This document shows, one piece after another, positions 13,371 to 29,000 of a DNA stretch of 64,000 nt (the first letter of the stretch is position 1; each line of letters starts with the position of its first letter). This DNA comes from Hirudinaria manillensis. Lineage: Eukaryota > Annelida > Clitellata > Hirudinida > Hirudinidae. Below the pieces are notes generated by a model. It was not told where the DNA came from, made no database searches, and worked only from the letters and a program-made list of their open reading frames with translations. The stretch spans positions 5,959,001-6,023,000 of the forward strand of contig CM067529.1 of NCBI GenBank assembly GCA_034509925.1. The letters are read 5' to 3'. A program made the translations under genes and the position numbers.

Positions 13371-14577
13371 GCTTTTTCAAAATAATCTTATGTTATCAAG
13401 TGGATAGCGAGCAACGTCCACAACTAGCCCTCAAATAACAACCATAACAAAGACTCTAAAATGATCTAAACAAAATTTAAATTTTTATGGCACTTATGAC
13501 TTTTATTACATTTGTACGCCTTTTTAACATAATAATTGTTTGTTAGTAATGTACTCCCGGATGAGAGTTTGACCAATGTGTAGACATTTATTATTAGAGA
13601 AATCTACGCTCTGTATACAAATTACAAAATTCCGAGATACCGATTTAGGGCTGGCTTAAGCGCTAAAATATTTTTTTCAGAGAGAAGTATATCTGTCAAA
13701 TACTGCAGAAGAAATATGAGGCATGGTACTATTTGTCCATTTTAGGGAAGGTCGTCTATGAGCTTGTGAACCGTTGTGTGTTAAACTCATGAGCGCGCAT
13801 CTACATGCACTACCTGAGGACAGTGGTCAATAATGGCTTGCGGGCTCATGCAAGCAGGGCACTCATACAAACCAGATTTGTTCTTCACATCTGACGGCAA
13901 TATCTAAGGTACCATGCGAGGTGAATCTTCCCATCTATTTCTGATAATTGAGCCTCGATGCTAGTGATCATAATGTTAGAACGTTGAGGACGTTAGAAAT
14001 AGAGATATTCGAATAAAAAAATCATTTGTTAATAATACTAAATTCATTATAATTCATAACAATTCATAACACTCATAATAAAACATGCTTTCAAAGAATA
14101 TCGCTCAGAGCTTTTAGTGTTGAACATATTAATTTATTAAAACAAAAAAAAAATCATTTGCAAAGATAATAATACAAGTTTTAGTCTACCCTTTCATCTC
14201 ATCTTGAGATTTTGATATCATAAGATGATATATATGTAGCTATTTTCATTTCATTCATTGATATTTGAGAAAGTTTTTAAGAATCTTGAAGTTGCCACAA
14301 ATTTGAAATGCGGTAATGTTTAGCACATAGAACCTCTTTCCTCACTCTTCATAAATTCTTATAGGCGATAGTCAATAGAGGATTAACAATTAGTCAGATT
14401 AAGTAGTTATTATTATGATTATTATTATTTAGTAAATATTGTACAAAACCAACACAAACAAATGCAAAACAATGACCCAACTTTATGCTTACTAAAAATT
14501 GCAACACAGTTTATCATTTTTTGCACTTTCAAAAAAGAAAGTTTAAAGGAGTAAAAAGCAGATTTATAATCGGATAA
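13371..14577. other. Upstream flank of SNW1
   Basis: The SNW1 promoter should lie at the left edge because the gene reads leftwards from 13370. No core promoter motif stands out. The rest is AT-rich with no gene recognised. Confidence 0.35.
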
Positions 14578-14937
14578 TTTTTTTTACTTTTTTTTTGGAA
14601 AGCTCCCGCTCATTCTTATCCTAAAAATACTGGATCATCATCTTTTTCGAACTGGATCTGGTTCTCTAGTACCACCATAGCCATCTGTGGCTTTAGGTGC
14701 TTTGCACACAGCGTTGGCACTATTCCTATCTCCACCCCATGGCGCATCATAAACATCGTACCTGTCATCCTCTCCTCCAGCAAAGCCAGAATCAAGCCCC
14801 CTTGATTGGTTGAACTACCTCTGATACAGGCTGTCCCCAAAGCAATCGGAAGTCCCACAGCAATCTTTTCGCTAATGTCCCTTTCTCTCACGTTGAAATC
14901 TATTTCTTTTCTCTGGAGCAGCTCTGACAATATTCCG
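14578..14937 (-). pseudogene. Partial SNW1 copy (3' half of last exon), broken
   Basis: This block matches the C-terminal part of SNW1 exon 4, in the same orientation as the parent, from the AAPEKRNRLQ region to near the stop codon. Readable pieces in different frames include RERDISEKIAVGLP, the DSGFAGGEDDRYDVYDAPWGGD region (shifted out of frame) and IQFEKDDDP. Several small deletions and shifts separate these pieces, and the ...GLNKFLDEAKK segment is missing, so no SNW C-terminus can be made. Similarity ends close to the parent's stop and does not continue into its 3' flank. Because the copy lies inside one exon, I cannot tell a tandem DNA duplication from a truncated retrocopy. No poly-A tail or target-site duplication was seen. 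Confidence 0.9.
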
Positions 14938-15606
14938 CTATTGGCTGCGCCAATATGCTCCCATTTTTAGATCTAATATTGTTGTAGATCTTCTGTTAAC
15001 AATTCAAGCTGTAAATGGTTCCTTAAAAATATTTACCTTATTTATGTTTTTGTTTTAAACAAATAAATTGATGTACACCATGAGAGCCATTTCAATTTAC
15101 CTCAGTTATGGACTCATAATTATGCTCCCGAACCAGTTAACTAATATTTCTTTAATCAAAAATGTGTTCCATCTTATCACAAACATACCTTTAAGACGGC
15201 CTGATAACATCTTTTTAACATGTTTACGCAAAAAGTTTTTTGAAATGTTTCGATAACAATCTAATTTTAAATAATATAATATTATTTTGGGTGAGTATTG
15301 ATGCAAGGCAATGCCACACTAATTGCATAAGTTCTACAATACAATATCTAGGCGATCATAATAAAGTTTTTGTCGACTTAAGACCATATTTTATATGTTA
15401 AATAGAAATATTGTACAACAAATTCGATTCTTGTGATTCTTTTAAGATATATTCGATTTGCAAGAAATCATTTAATTCATTTTCCTTCATTCGCCAAGTT
15501 CAAGAGACATGTGATTTTAATCTATGTAATCTGGGCGCTATTGTTTCACCGGGTCATTAGTACTGCGTTCGTATTCGTGGAGTTATTTTTTGGTTTTGTG
15601 TTCGTT
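14938..15606. other. Spacer upstream of mucolipin
   Basis: Contains the likely promoter and 5' UTR of the mucolipin gene. The mucolipin frame is open upstream to an ATG at 15433, but that extension (hydrophobic, then Phe/Val-rich) does not look like the polar N-terminus of TRPML proteins, so I take it as UTR. Confidence 0.35.
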
Positions 15607-18600
15607 ATGGTTTCGTCAAATCAGGCAGAAAGTAGCGGCGATACGAACAGCTGTAGTATTCGACCATGGTCTTATGAAGAAGATATTTTCAGAAGACGTT
15701 TAAAATACTTCTTCATGAATTCTCTTGATAAGTTCAGAGCCAAAAAAATTGTACCTTTTAAAGTTTTCCTTCAAATTTTCAAAGTATTTATTGTGACATA
15801 TTTGGTCAGTCCATTCTTCGATGTATAAACTACAATTTCCAAGTATTTGTTTATCATTTCGTGTGTTATTTTAGCTTATAGATTTTGGGCAAATACGTTC
15901 AAGGCACATTGATTTCATTGAATCTTCGAGCGAGGCCTTAAAAAGTTTTTACCTCAAAGATTGGAAAGTACCAGATGGCGATGATCTTAATCCATCTTCA
16001 CTTGATGAACTCCCATATTATACTGTACCAGCATTTTATGAAGCCTTTAATTATATTATAGAAAGAGTGAGTCAAGGCTAAAATGTAAACTTTTATTTAT
16101 TAAAATGTTGGATGGAGCAGGTGACACTCACTTCAGAATGATAAATGACTTATTGCATAAAATATCAATAGATTTGAATTCTTTACCATTATTTAAAATC
16201 ATTTTTGTGATCTCACCTATGGCTGAGGTAAACAATGTTATCAAATTTCAAATTGCTTGATGGATGACAAATAATTTATATTACCACATGATTTGATGAC
16301 AATTTAGTGAATGTAATTTCATTTAAAGTGTTTTCTTAAACATTCTAGTATCAAATTACTGAAAAGATTGCCATTGGAAACTTTGATTTTGCATCAGAGG
16401 ATGATGTTGCAGGACCTTTGACAACATGTATAAAGTCGTATGCCAGAGGAAATATCTATGCATTCAACTCATCTTTTGATTTCAATTCTACCATTATTAA
16501 AGGTTGTTTTTCAATTTGTGATTGCTCATGTTCCCCATGTTCTTTCCTTCTTTCTTAGCAGATCTGAAGTAATTATTTAGGCAATCTAGGTTTCAATTTA
16601 GATTAGATGCATGTATATCTAAAACATCTTTTTTTGTATTTCAGATTGCTTTCCCATTCCTCTAGATAGTTCTGGAAAGTTTGACATTGAACATTTTCTA
16701 GAAGAAACAAACAGATCAATCAATTTTGATGGGTTTGTACATATTTCATTGTGATGAGTAACTTGTTAGCATGGAATTATTGAATGTGTTAATATTCAGG
16801 TTAATACGAGTTACCGTAGAATTTTCACTGAAGACTGTTCATTTGAAATCACTCAGGAAATCTTCTGATCCTGATTGTTATCGATTCGATATATTTGTTG
16901 GTTTTAACTTCATTTTTAAAAATATCTAAGCGATCATTGACATAAATGATAAATAGTGTAAACATTATTACTGAGTTTAGAAAGTAAAGTTTTGCATCAT
17001 TCCAGATTGATTTTGACAATTCAAACCATAACGGGAGAATGGATGCAGGGTTGAATGTGGATATCGTTGACCTCCAATGTCATGGCTTCGTACTCGTTGA
17101 CAGAGGTCTGACGTCGTTTAGATTACTTCCATTGACTTTATCCTTTAACTTTAACTTAGATTAACACTGCAATGGCATAATTTTTTCAGGAATCGACAGA
17201 AGTGCTTTAATTTCCTGGGTAACTGTCTTTGTTGTTATGACCTGCTGCTTCTTTTCGGCCCTCTTGTGCATCAGATCTTTCTACAGGGCCCTTAAACTTC
17301 AAAAGGTGACTTATGTATTATATTATTGAGTTTGCCTCCTTAGCGGGAATAATTCCTTTCGGGCATCCTTGGTTTCACCGTTATATTTTTTTCTTTTTGC
17401 AATTTGTGTGGTTTTGTTAGTTTTGGTGTCTCCAAAAGATGAATAAGTATTGGGTCGCATTTGGACAATTTGATTTGTGGCAACACGTACAATTGAGTCA
17501 GTCGAATAATTTAATGACTGAACAATTTCTTCACCGAATTCATTTCAAGGAATCATGTTTTTAAAACATAAATTTTTGATATTTGTTTTAGCAAGCCATC
17601 AAGTTCTTTGACAAATGTTATCCTGACATGCCGCTAACATTTTCTGATAAGCTTGACTTTGTTGATGGATGGTACATCCTAATCATCCTGGACAACATAT
17701 TGATAATTTGTGGATGTATCTTCAAAATCAGCATTGAACTCAAGGTTCTTTACTAGGATTTATCTTTGTATATTTAAATGAAATGGAATATTATTTAATT
17801 TAAAATTGTTTCCCATGTTTGATGTGATTTTTAAAGGCAAGTTCTAATTATGAAGTTTGTGGACTTTTGCTTGGAACAGGGAATTTGTTCTGCTGGTTTG
17901 GTCTGCTCAGATACCTTGCATTCTTTGATGCATTCAAGGTTCTTAAATATTTATCTGACATTTCATTGCATGTTTTATTAATGCATAAAGTTTTTTATTT
18001 TTTTAAATTCTGTGATACTTCAATTCAATTCAATTGAGTATTAATTGTTTTTGTTTATGAAAGATTTTTATAGTAACACTCAAGAAGGCTACTCCGACAG
18101 TTTTGAAATTCCTTGCTTGTGCCTTTTTTATATTCATGGGATTTTCCATCGGCGGATGGATCGTGCTCGGACCATATCATGCCAAGGTTGATTTAATTTA
18201 TTTGCCCATTTTCACCCACAACTCTGATTTAAATACTCATAAATTATATTTGCACTCAGTTTAGAGAATTTGCAACGTCAACTGAATGTCTCTACAGCCT
18301 GATGAATGGCGATGATCTTTATACAACTTTTGCAATCATGGACAAGGTAAGGAATACGGAATATTCCATGAATTATTACATTACTTTTCTGACATTAGCA
18401 TATTTTGATTTGATGTTCAATTGTGTAATTTTTATTTCAAAACAAAAAAGGTTTCTTTTGGGGTTTGGCTCTACAGCAGATTCTATCTGTTCTCGTTCAT
18501 TAGTCTGTTCATCTACGTCGTCATGAGCATGTTCATAACGATCATCGGAGATGTTTATCAAACTGTTAAGGTGAGTGAAAGTGCTTTTTTGATTTGATTA

Positions 18601-19425
18601 AAATCTGCTGTGGTTTTTCATTTGTTAAAGTGATGCTTAAACTTATCATGCAAATATTTTTATGTGGGAAATTTATAATCGTTAATGATTTAGCACTGAT
18701 TTTCAAAACAGATTGTAGATGATTTAATTGGAGTTTCACATCAAAAACCAAATATTATTAAACATGTTATTAAAAATATATTAAATAAATATTTAGTGCA
18801 ATTGCTCAAATTTTATGCCAAAAATCTTGAAATGTTGAATATGCTAATTAACTATAAAACTGTGAATATTTTGGACTCTTGTGACTTGTGGGCCATTGAC
18901 TTTAATTTTGTCAAATTACTTGCATACATTCCAAGCTGTTACTGATAAGCACTGAGTTACTCATTGTAAGTGAATTTTAATCGTGAAGCAGTCGGACTGA
19001 TATTTTTGTAATTTGTAGAATTTAGCTTTTTGTTTGATCTTCTGCAGGAGGGAGGAGACATTCACAAAAGTCGTCTGCACAAGTTTGCAGACGAATGCAC
19101 GACGGACGCCAATAAACTCTTCACGACGCAAGAGTGCAAAAGCATAACGTCACGAATCCTTGGCTGTATTAAAAAATCCAAGTCGAGCAGGTTGTGGCAG
19201 AAGTCTTCTTAGTGGCTTTTTGAGACTTGTTATTTTATTTGTTAAATTATAAAATATTTTATTTTAATTTAATAGATTAAATTAAAATTTATTGTTTTTA
19301 TTTTTATTTATTTTTCTTTTAGATCTCCAAACAGCACGGCGATAAATGATGGCGAAAGTTGCGAGGGTTCTTCCCTTCTTCCTAGTACTTATATAAGTCA
19401 CACTTGTACTTATTATGGTCTGTGA
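15607..19425 (+). CDS. Mucolipin, TRPML-family endolysosomal cation channel
   Basis: TRPML channels release Ca2+ and other cations from late endosomes and lysosomes. Fourteen exons (15607-15804, 15875-16066, 16349-16502, 16645-16732, 16800-16896, 17006-17105, 17190-17305, 17592-17744, 17837-17938, 18064-18186, 18260-18346, 18451-18570, 19048-19190, 19323-19425) give 591 residues with phase kept; human TRPML1 has 580. Key matches are RRRLKYFFMNSLDKFRAKK before the first membrane segment, then a large lumenal domain with CIKSY and DCFPIPLD. LDFVDGWYILIILDN lies in the channel module, followed by GGWIVLGPYHAKF and the pore filter NGDD (LYSLMNGDDLYTTF). After the last membrane segment comes SMFITIIGDVYQTVK. 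The C-terminus contains EGSSLL, an acidic dileucine sorting signal of the [DE]xxxLL type, as expected for a lysosomal protein. Confidence 0.96.
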
Positions 19426-20660
19426 CCTTATCATGGACCTTATCATGGGGTATCACCAGCAGGAATTGTAGATTAAATATTGCAAATTACATCATAGTAT
19501 ATCTGATGGCATCTGCTTTCATCTCCTACCTTTGTGTTAATAATACCTAAAAAGCTAAACTTTATTTCCACGTTTTATGGCAAAATGTATAATAATATGG
19601 CAGGTGGTTTTGTTCTGTTCGATTATTCAGAATGATATAAAGATGTACGAGTAATTAAAATGTTATTTCAAAATTAATTTTAGTATTATTTTGCATTTTA
19701 AATATTAAAAATGTTTTTGTTATTTGTGTTGTTTTTGTTATTTTGTCTTTTTTTTTTTTAAGTTCATGTGGTTTGTGGTTTTCACCTTTACTTTTGATCC
19801 AGTTTTGTTAAAGTTTTTGTTAGTTGGGCAGTGATTTTCATAATTTACATGTTTTTTTGCTTGAATTATCACACCATGATATGTGAGTACGTGGCAGTTT
19901 GATCGAATATTTATGGCCAGTTTTTACCCTCATTTAATCCATTCCATCGCAGGTTCATCATATCATCAATCTGCTTTCCTTTAGTGCTACAACACCAACC
20001 TTTAGATTTGCTTGCTAAGTTGAGAATTATTTTTTTAATTAAGCCAAAACTTTTCAAAGGTTGATTACAATTTTTTTCTGGAGAGGAACTTGTAAATCAT
20101 GCTTCTTTCAAGATTAAGAACGTTTTGCATTGTTATTTTTTGAGTTTATATTCAAATAAAAGTCACATTGGATTCTTTTGTTGTGATAATTTAAGTTACA
20201 GAAATATTAAGTCTGTCTTTTAATGTCTGGAGATGATCCCGCCATCTTGTTGGTTAAACGACGTTGTGGGATCCATGTTTCCTTGTTGCTTGTGTTTCTG
20301 TGTTAATTTCTTGAATGGTACACAAAAATGCAGGAATTATTTTTAAGAAATATCAGATTAACTTTCTGGCGAATTTGCTTTTGGCAATTCCGGCAGCATA
20401 GTGTGGTTTAGAGGGAAATTTTAAGTAAAAAGGGAATTTGACTTTCTGAATGAAATAAATAGTGCGGCGGTTGTGGAATGACTCGGAAAAGTTGAGCTCA
20501 TAAGATTAAGGAAGTGTTGGGAACTGAATTTCCTGGCAGCTTGCTGTGACGAGGCATCTTTCGTCATAATATTTGTTACCTAGCAACCATAACGAAGACC
20601 GTATACCTACAGGTAAGCGTAGACTTGCGAAAAGATTTTGTTCTGAAGCTGTTCGTTGCA
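19426..20660. other. Spacer between mucolipin and CaM kinase genes
   Basis: Holds the mucolipin 3' UTR and the kinase promoter and 5' UTR. An AATAAA lies near 20155. Long T-rich tracts occur at 19740-19760. No other gene was recognised. Confidence 0.4.
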
Positions 20661-22722
<2,062 letters not shown>

Positions 22723-23033
22723 CTTGATGGAGATTTGTGGCTTGACTGACCATGTTTTATGTCTGTCAGCCAACGGCGGTTCTTTCTGCTTCAATAAGCC
22801 GTCTATTACCTCAAAAATTTTCTTGTTAATTTTTTGGACTGTTTAGATGGAATATTCAATAAAAAGTAAAAAAAAATCTGTTTGAAATAATTTCGAGTGA
22901 AAACATTTAGTTTAAAAGTTAATTCGATATAGATCCTGTTTATCTGGTAGATATAAACATAACCTCATCGTGTAAAATACCTATCATTTACGGATTAACT
23001 CCCTTAACGTTAGAAATTAGTTTTGGGGGCACA
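22723..23033. other. Short spacer between CaM kinase and ASAP
   Basis: A 311-bp head-to-tail spacer. An AATAAA near 22857 is a likely polyadenylation signal for the kinase. The rest must hold the ASAP promoter or 5' UTR unless an upstream non-coding exon exists. Confidence 0.5.
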
Positions 23034-26000
23034 ATGCCAGAATCTACTATATCGGTAACAGAATTTCTGAAAGAAGTTTGGGAGGATTATAATTCTCCCA
23101 TAACTTCTTCATTTTTTTCAAAAATCGGGATTTGTAGATCAACAATTGCTCAATATGAAGAGGTTAGGAGATACCATATTTCTTAAACGTGCAATACTTG
23201 TTCCTAGTCAAAACTGCTTGCATTCATAATTGTTTGTCAATGAAATATAACAGCCCTTAGTAATAGAAATATTCTGTAAAGCAACATTTTTAATGGAAAC
23301 ATTTTTACGCTTTGATTTTGGGGATTGTAACGTAAATCACAGTGGATTCTTGCAGCTGGTTGGTAGCTTATTTTGTATCATCTTATTGCTTTTAAGGATA
23401 TTGAGATGGTGATTTGAGGAATTTAATTTAACCGAAACTTGTTTTTCATTGAATCTTTTTTCAATTTTGATATTTAATAAGTTCCATAATTCCAGGCTTA
23501 TGTTTTCCCACATGCTGAGTACTGATGCATTGAGTTGTAATTGTTCCTTAATTTTTCTAACAAATTGAATCAAATGGTGATTTTTCATAATAATTGTTGG
23601 TAATCTAATTTTTTTGCTGAAAGTTCTACAGCGAATTTATGGTCCTAGGACTTATGCAAATTTATTACTTTGATCCCTTTACACCAAAACAACTTAAAAT
23701 TATTTATGATGATACTCATGGCCCAAAACAGTATTCCTTGCTCCAAGGGAAATTAAATATTTAACCTTATGATCATGTTGTGGTAGTATTATTGATAACA
23801 AAAGTTAATGGCTTACCAAAAAGATGAAGTCCTCAATATTTTTTTTATTACTTTTGGAAATTCAAAATGAATTCATTCCTATATAATTTGTAGTTAAAGA
23901 TGTGTTTCCTACCTTTTTTTGCTTAATTTGAAGGTATTTAAATCTTTCAAGTTTTGAGAAGTTTCTTGAAGTTAAACAATACTTTGGTATTCAGAATACC
24001 ACTATTTGAATATCACTGATTAATATGTCAATTGAATCAACCAATATTATATCCTGATTAGCCATGAGGTAGCTATAATCACAAGAGATTTTTTGATGCT
24101 TCCTAGAGATAAAGGCCAGGTTGATAAATGCCACCTTTGCCTGCGCAGTTGCATGTTAAAATGCAACCTACCCATACTACTGAAACACCAAACTTTATCC
24201 TATCTTTTGCTTTTATAAAGAAAGTTACTTTGATTTTAGAGCATAGATTCTGACAGGCGGAACCTGAACAGACTGAAAAAGTCTTTGAAGGCTTTGAGAA
24301 GCTCGGGAAGTTGTAGGTGCCATTTCGTTGTTTGAGATTTTTGCCCGAAGGCGTTCGGCAGTTTTTTTAATACATTCCAGTGCACGTCACTAACGAGTCC
24401 TTGTTGGCCGAAAGTCTGTTGAGCTTGAGTCGACCGGAGAAGGACCTGGAAGAAAGCGTGTCGCAGGCATTTTATAAGTTTTCTGTGGTAACCAAAGAAT
24501 TATCCACTCTTCTTACACATTTGGTAAAATTTTGTTAGATAATCAAGTCATTAATTAATCTTTTTCTCTTGTATTTAATTCTTACTAAATATATTTCAAT
24601 ATTTTAACGGCGTTGTTTTAAATTGCACCTTTTAATTAATTAAGATGCAGAAACTAAATAATGGCTTGATGTTTCCTTTGGACAATTTTCTTAAAAATGA
24701 TTTGGGAGGGATGAAAGGAGATTTGAAGAAGCCTTTTGACAAAGCATGCAAAGATTATGAAATCAAATTGTAAGTTTGACCACGTAATGTTCCTTATTAA
24801 TAAACTAAGTGATTCTTTAACCTTTGCCAGCAATAAGATTGAAAAGGAGAAGAAACAGGTTGCCAAAGAAGCTGGGATGATAAAAACAGAAGTCACTGGA
24901 CCTGAGGTATGTGTGAGCAGGATATGTATCATATGAGCAGATGTATGAGTAGGATGTGTATCATACGTGCAGATGTACGAGTAGGATATGTATCATACGT
25001 GCAGATTGTTTCCATACAAAGGATATTCTTGATTTATTTCAGAAATACTTTTTTTTGAAGGTTGCTGAGGAATTGGAGAAAGAAAGAAGAATTTTTCAGT
25101 TGCAGACCTGCGAGGTTGTTATGCCTGCATTTCGTCTAACGATCACATCTCATGTCTTTTAATTTATTTGCAAAGCCTTAAATTTTGACTCGAAAAGAAT
25201 TTATAGACGGCATATTTGAAAGCCTTAATTTAATTAAATTTGAAAGCAGAATAAGCATCTTAATTGATTCCTTGTTGGTTATGTTGTTATGTGTTATGCA
25301 TTATTGTTCAATTGCAGTACCTCATAAAAGTGAATGAAATACGAACAAAGAAAGGAGCAGATCTTCTCCAACATCTCATGGATTTTTACCAAGCACAAAA
25401 CAAGTGACAGATCCTTAATTCATTTTAAACATATGTTCGGTGCTAATAATTCACCAATGTCTTCTTGTTTCAAGTTTTTTCCAAGATGGCTTAAAAACAC
25501 TGGAACACTACAGATGTTATATCGAAGAGCTATCTATTGAGATGGTCAAGTTGAGACAAAAACAAGATCAAGAGAAAAGGGGTCTCATCGAACTCAGAGA
25601 CGCTCTCAAGCAATCCGTGGCTTCTTTCAATAAAGAAGTTGAATTTTAAATTATTCTCCATTTCCACCCAACCATCTGATGATTTGTAATTTTTATCAAA
25701 AGCCAGCAGCTTCAAATCAGCCCTTAGGCTATCAGTTGCACCAGTTGCAAGGCAACAAAATATTTGGCTGCGAGAAAGTTGGTTGGTTGCTCAAGAAAAG
25801 CGAAGGAAAGATGAGAAAGGTGTGGCAGAAGAGGAAGTGCGTGGTCAGGGACGGCTGTTTGCTCATCAGTCACTCTGATGTTGGTTGTTGTTGCTGTTGT
25901 TGTTGGCATTGACACTTGTTTTTATCTTTAAAATCTCTTTCAGGCCTCAAAGGAGCCTGTCAAGTTAAACCTCTTAACTTGTCAAGTGAAAGTTAGTTTC

Positions 26001-29000
26001 TGAATGATTCTTCAAATATTTAGAAGTTGTTTATAAAATAATTCCTTAGCAAATAACAATTAAACTGTTATCATTTACCAGATGATTCACGATGATCCAG
26101 GAAGGAAATGTTTCGACCTCATTTCTAGCTCGGGTAAGGTTTCCATAAGAGTCGTGTTTTTGATGAGTTGGTACCGGGCTAAGTCGTAATTATCGTGGTC
26201 ACGTAAGGCGATTATTGTTGCACCGAATTGAAATGCTTATTTATGTGATCGCCCTTTGCAGAGAATAGAACTTATCATTTTCAATGCGACGATTCTCAGG
26301 AGCTCGAAGCGTGAGTTGACGTTTCTACTTTAAAAGTCAAAATAGGAAGGAATGATGACTTGATGACTTGGGGGTCATTTATTAAATGGGAAGTCATTTC
26401 GTTTTACGAGTTAATTTTTTCATCATTTCTAAAGTTGTGTCAAAGATGATGATGATGATACATAATAGGATGATAACATGGCAAATATAATATGATAATT
26501 GATCTCAATGACTTTGTTCATGAAGGAACCTCATTCAATTATTGCAGCAGAAATTATGTGCTTTTGTACTTTAGGCTTGTATGCTAGACATTTGCTTCAG
26601 CAATGTTGCTGACTATTTAATAATTATAATTCATTGTTTTACAAATTAAGGCCAAAGCAAACATTTTAAGTGGCCTCTATAAACAAACTCCTACATTAAT
26701 TTTATATTTAATTAATTCCTGTATTTAATAATACAACTTAATGTAGCTTAACAATACAATGCCATGCAGGTGGACATCTGTCTTGAACAATGCCAAAAAT
26801 TCCATCTTAATGAAGGCTTTCCAGTCTGAACCGTCATCTCCGGGCAACAGATCGTCCACAGCTGCCAACAATGCCGTCCTTCAGAGCGGCCTCCAAAAAT
26901 TCCAGGAGCTCTCGAAAGCCATCCTGAAGAAGGTCAAGAAACTGCGAGGAAACGATCGATGTTGCGATTGCAATGCACCGGGTGAGCGCTCGCTAAGCTC
27001 GTAAAATTTCGATTTTCAAGGATAATTTCCTCTGCTCTTGATTTTTTAAAGTTTCAAAGCCTCGATGATTTCCTACTTAGGCCGTCTTAGGCCTTGCTCG
27101 GCTTGATTAAAGACATCTGTCTTTGTAGATCCGGAGTGGTTGTCGGTCAATCTGGGAGTCCTCATATGCCTGGAATGCTGCGGCGTTCACAGAGATTTGG
27201 GAGTTCACATCTCCAGGACTCAATCCATCGTTATTGACGACCTTGTAACTTCACAGCTCATTGTGAGTTATTGTTACGTTGCACTGAAACAACACATTAA
27301 TATGTAATATTGTGTTATAATGGCATTTTAAATATGCATTGATATTAGATGTTAATATGTAATTTTATCTTGTTTGCATATTCCAGAATATGTTTAACCT
27401 TTGCTATTGTTCTTCAGCTGGCTGAAGTGATGACTAATCAAGGTTTTAATGACATTATGGAAGCCACTCTTGAAGCAAAGGACAAGCTCCATCCAAAAAG
27501 CACCATGTAAGAAATGTTCAGACACTTCTGCATTAAATTATTACATCACTAAACTAATAATATTTTATAATCAAAACAATTTAAATTGCCTGAAACTGAG
27601 ATAATGAAGTTTCATAAAAAAAAACAACAAAACAAATGAATAAATAATCTCCGACGCAGGGAGGAACGCAAGTATTTCATACGACAAAAGTACGAGAAGA
27701 GGAAGTACGCCATCGTCACTTGTGCTAACAACGAGGACAGAAGACAAGACTTGAAGCAGGCTCTCTTGGCAGGAGACTTGTATGCTCTGCTACAGGTTTA
27801 TGCAGAAGGCATTGATTTTATGCAGCCACTTCCTGACATGGTCAGTATTGCACATTGTTTAATTGTTTTAATGTTTAATTTAAATTTCTGGAGTACTTGT
27901 TTACTGGTAGTAAACCTAAAAATTATTTGTGTCCTGAACAAAGCATTAAGTACAGCTTAAAGGGTCTTCTTTAAAGTCTTGCCAGTTTGATGTTAATTTC
28001 TACATAAATTTTCTACGTAAACTATTTATTATTTTATTTCATCATTTTCATCAATTTAAGACAGAATGAAATAAGTTAAAAATTAAAAAAATTACTTTAG
28101 TAAGGTCTTGGTAAATAGTGGGACCATTTAGCTCATATTGAAGCTGTTTTAACAAACAAGCCATATTTGGCCATTCAGTAGCCCTGATCTGTTAACATTA
28201 AATGTTCTAAAACAAGTGCAAGTTATGATGATTATTCCAGGCTAATGGTGAGAATGCCTTACATCTTGCCATCTTGCAAGAAAATGGTCACAACCTGCAC
28301 ATTGTCGACTTTATAATCCAGAATACAAACAGGTTTATTTCTGTGAATTAAAAATGCTTTCAATCTCACAAGAATGTCTTTTCACTCGATTACTTGCATT
28401 CACAGTCAAGAACTTGACAGACAGACATTTGAAGGTAATACAGCACTTCATCTATGTGCATTGGAGGACAAAAGTGAGTGTATGAAGCTGTTGTTGAGAG
28501 CCAATCCAGAGCTGGTTAGCCAGACCAATGGGCAGGGCATGACTGCACTTGCCATAGCCAATGAAAGAAACAGCAGAATGTGTCCTGTTTTGGTCTGTGA
28601 TCTTTGATCATTTGAAGCTGCATTTTCTTTTCAATTTATAATTTAATTATTTCTTATTTACGTTTAGCTTCAGCATGCAATGGAGAATAAATCCATCTTT
28701 TTTGAGCACGTCACAACTGATTGGGCTTTCATACAAGTTAACTTTTAGTTGTATTTGTTTCTTTGAATCATGTTAGTGATTAATTTAAAGTTAGTTTTAT
28801 AAGAAATAGATATTATTATTATTATTAGACTGTTATATTTCTGGTTTTTCTTATCACTTCCAGCAAGTAATGGATGATCAATGCCATGAAACATTGGAGT
28901 TCAGTGATGATGACCTGGACTGGGTTAGCTCTCATTGGAAATAACATTTTTAAAATGTTTTTGTTTTTAAAAGTTCACAATTGTTTTAAAATTTGATGTT

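Noticed and set aside
15433-15606. 58-codon N-terminal extension of mucolipin
   Set aside because: It is in frame and open but hydrophobic, unlike the polar TRPML N-terminus. The ATG at 15607 gives a family-like start and length.
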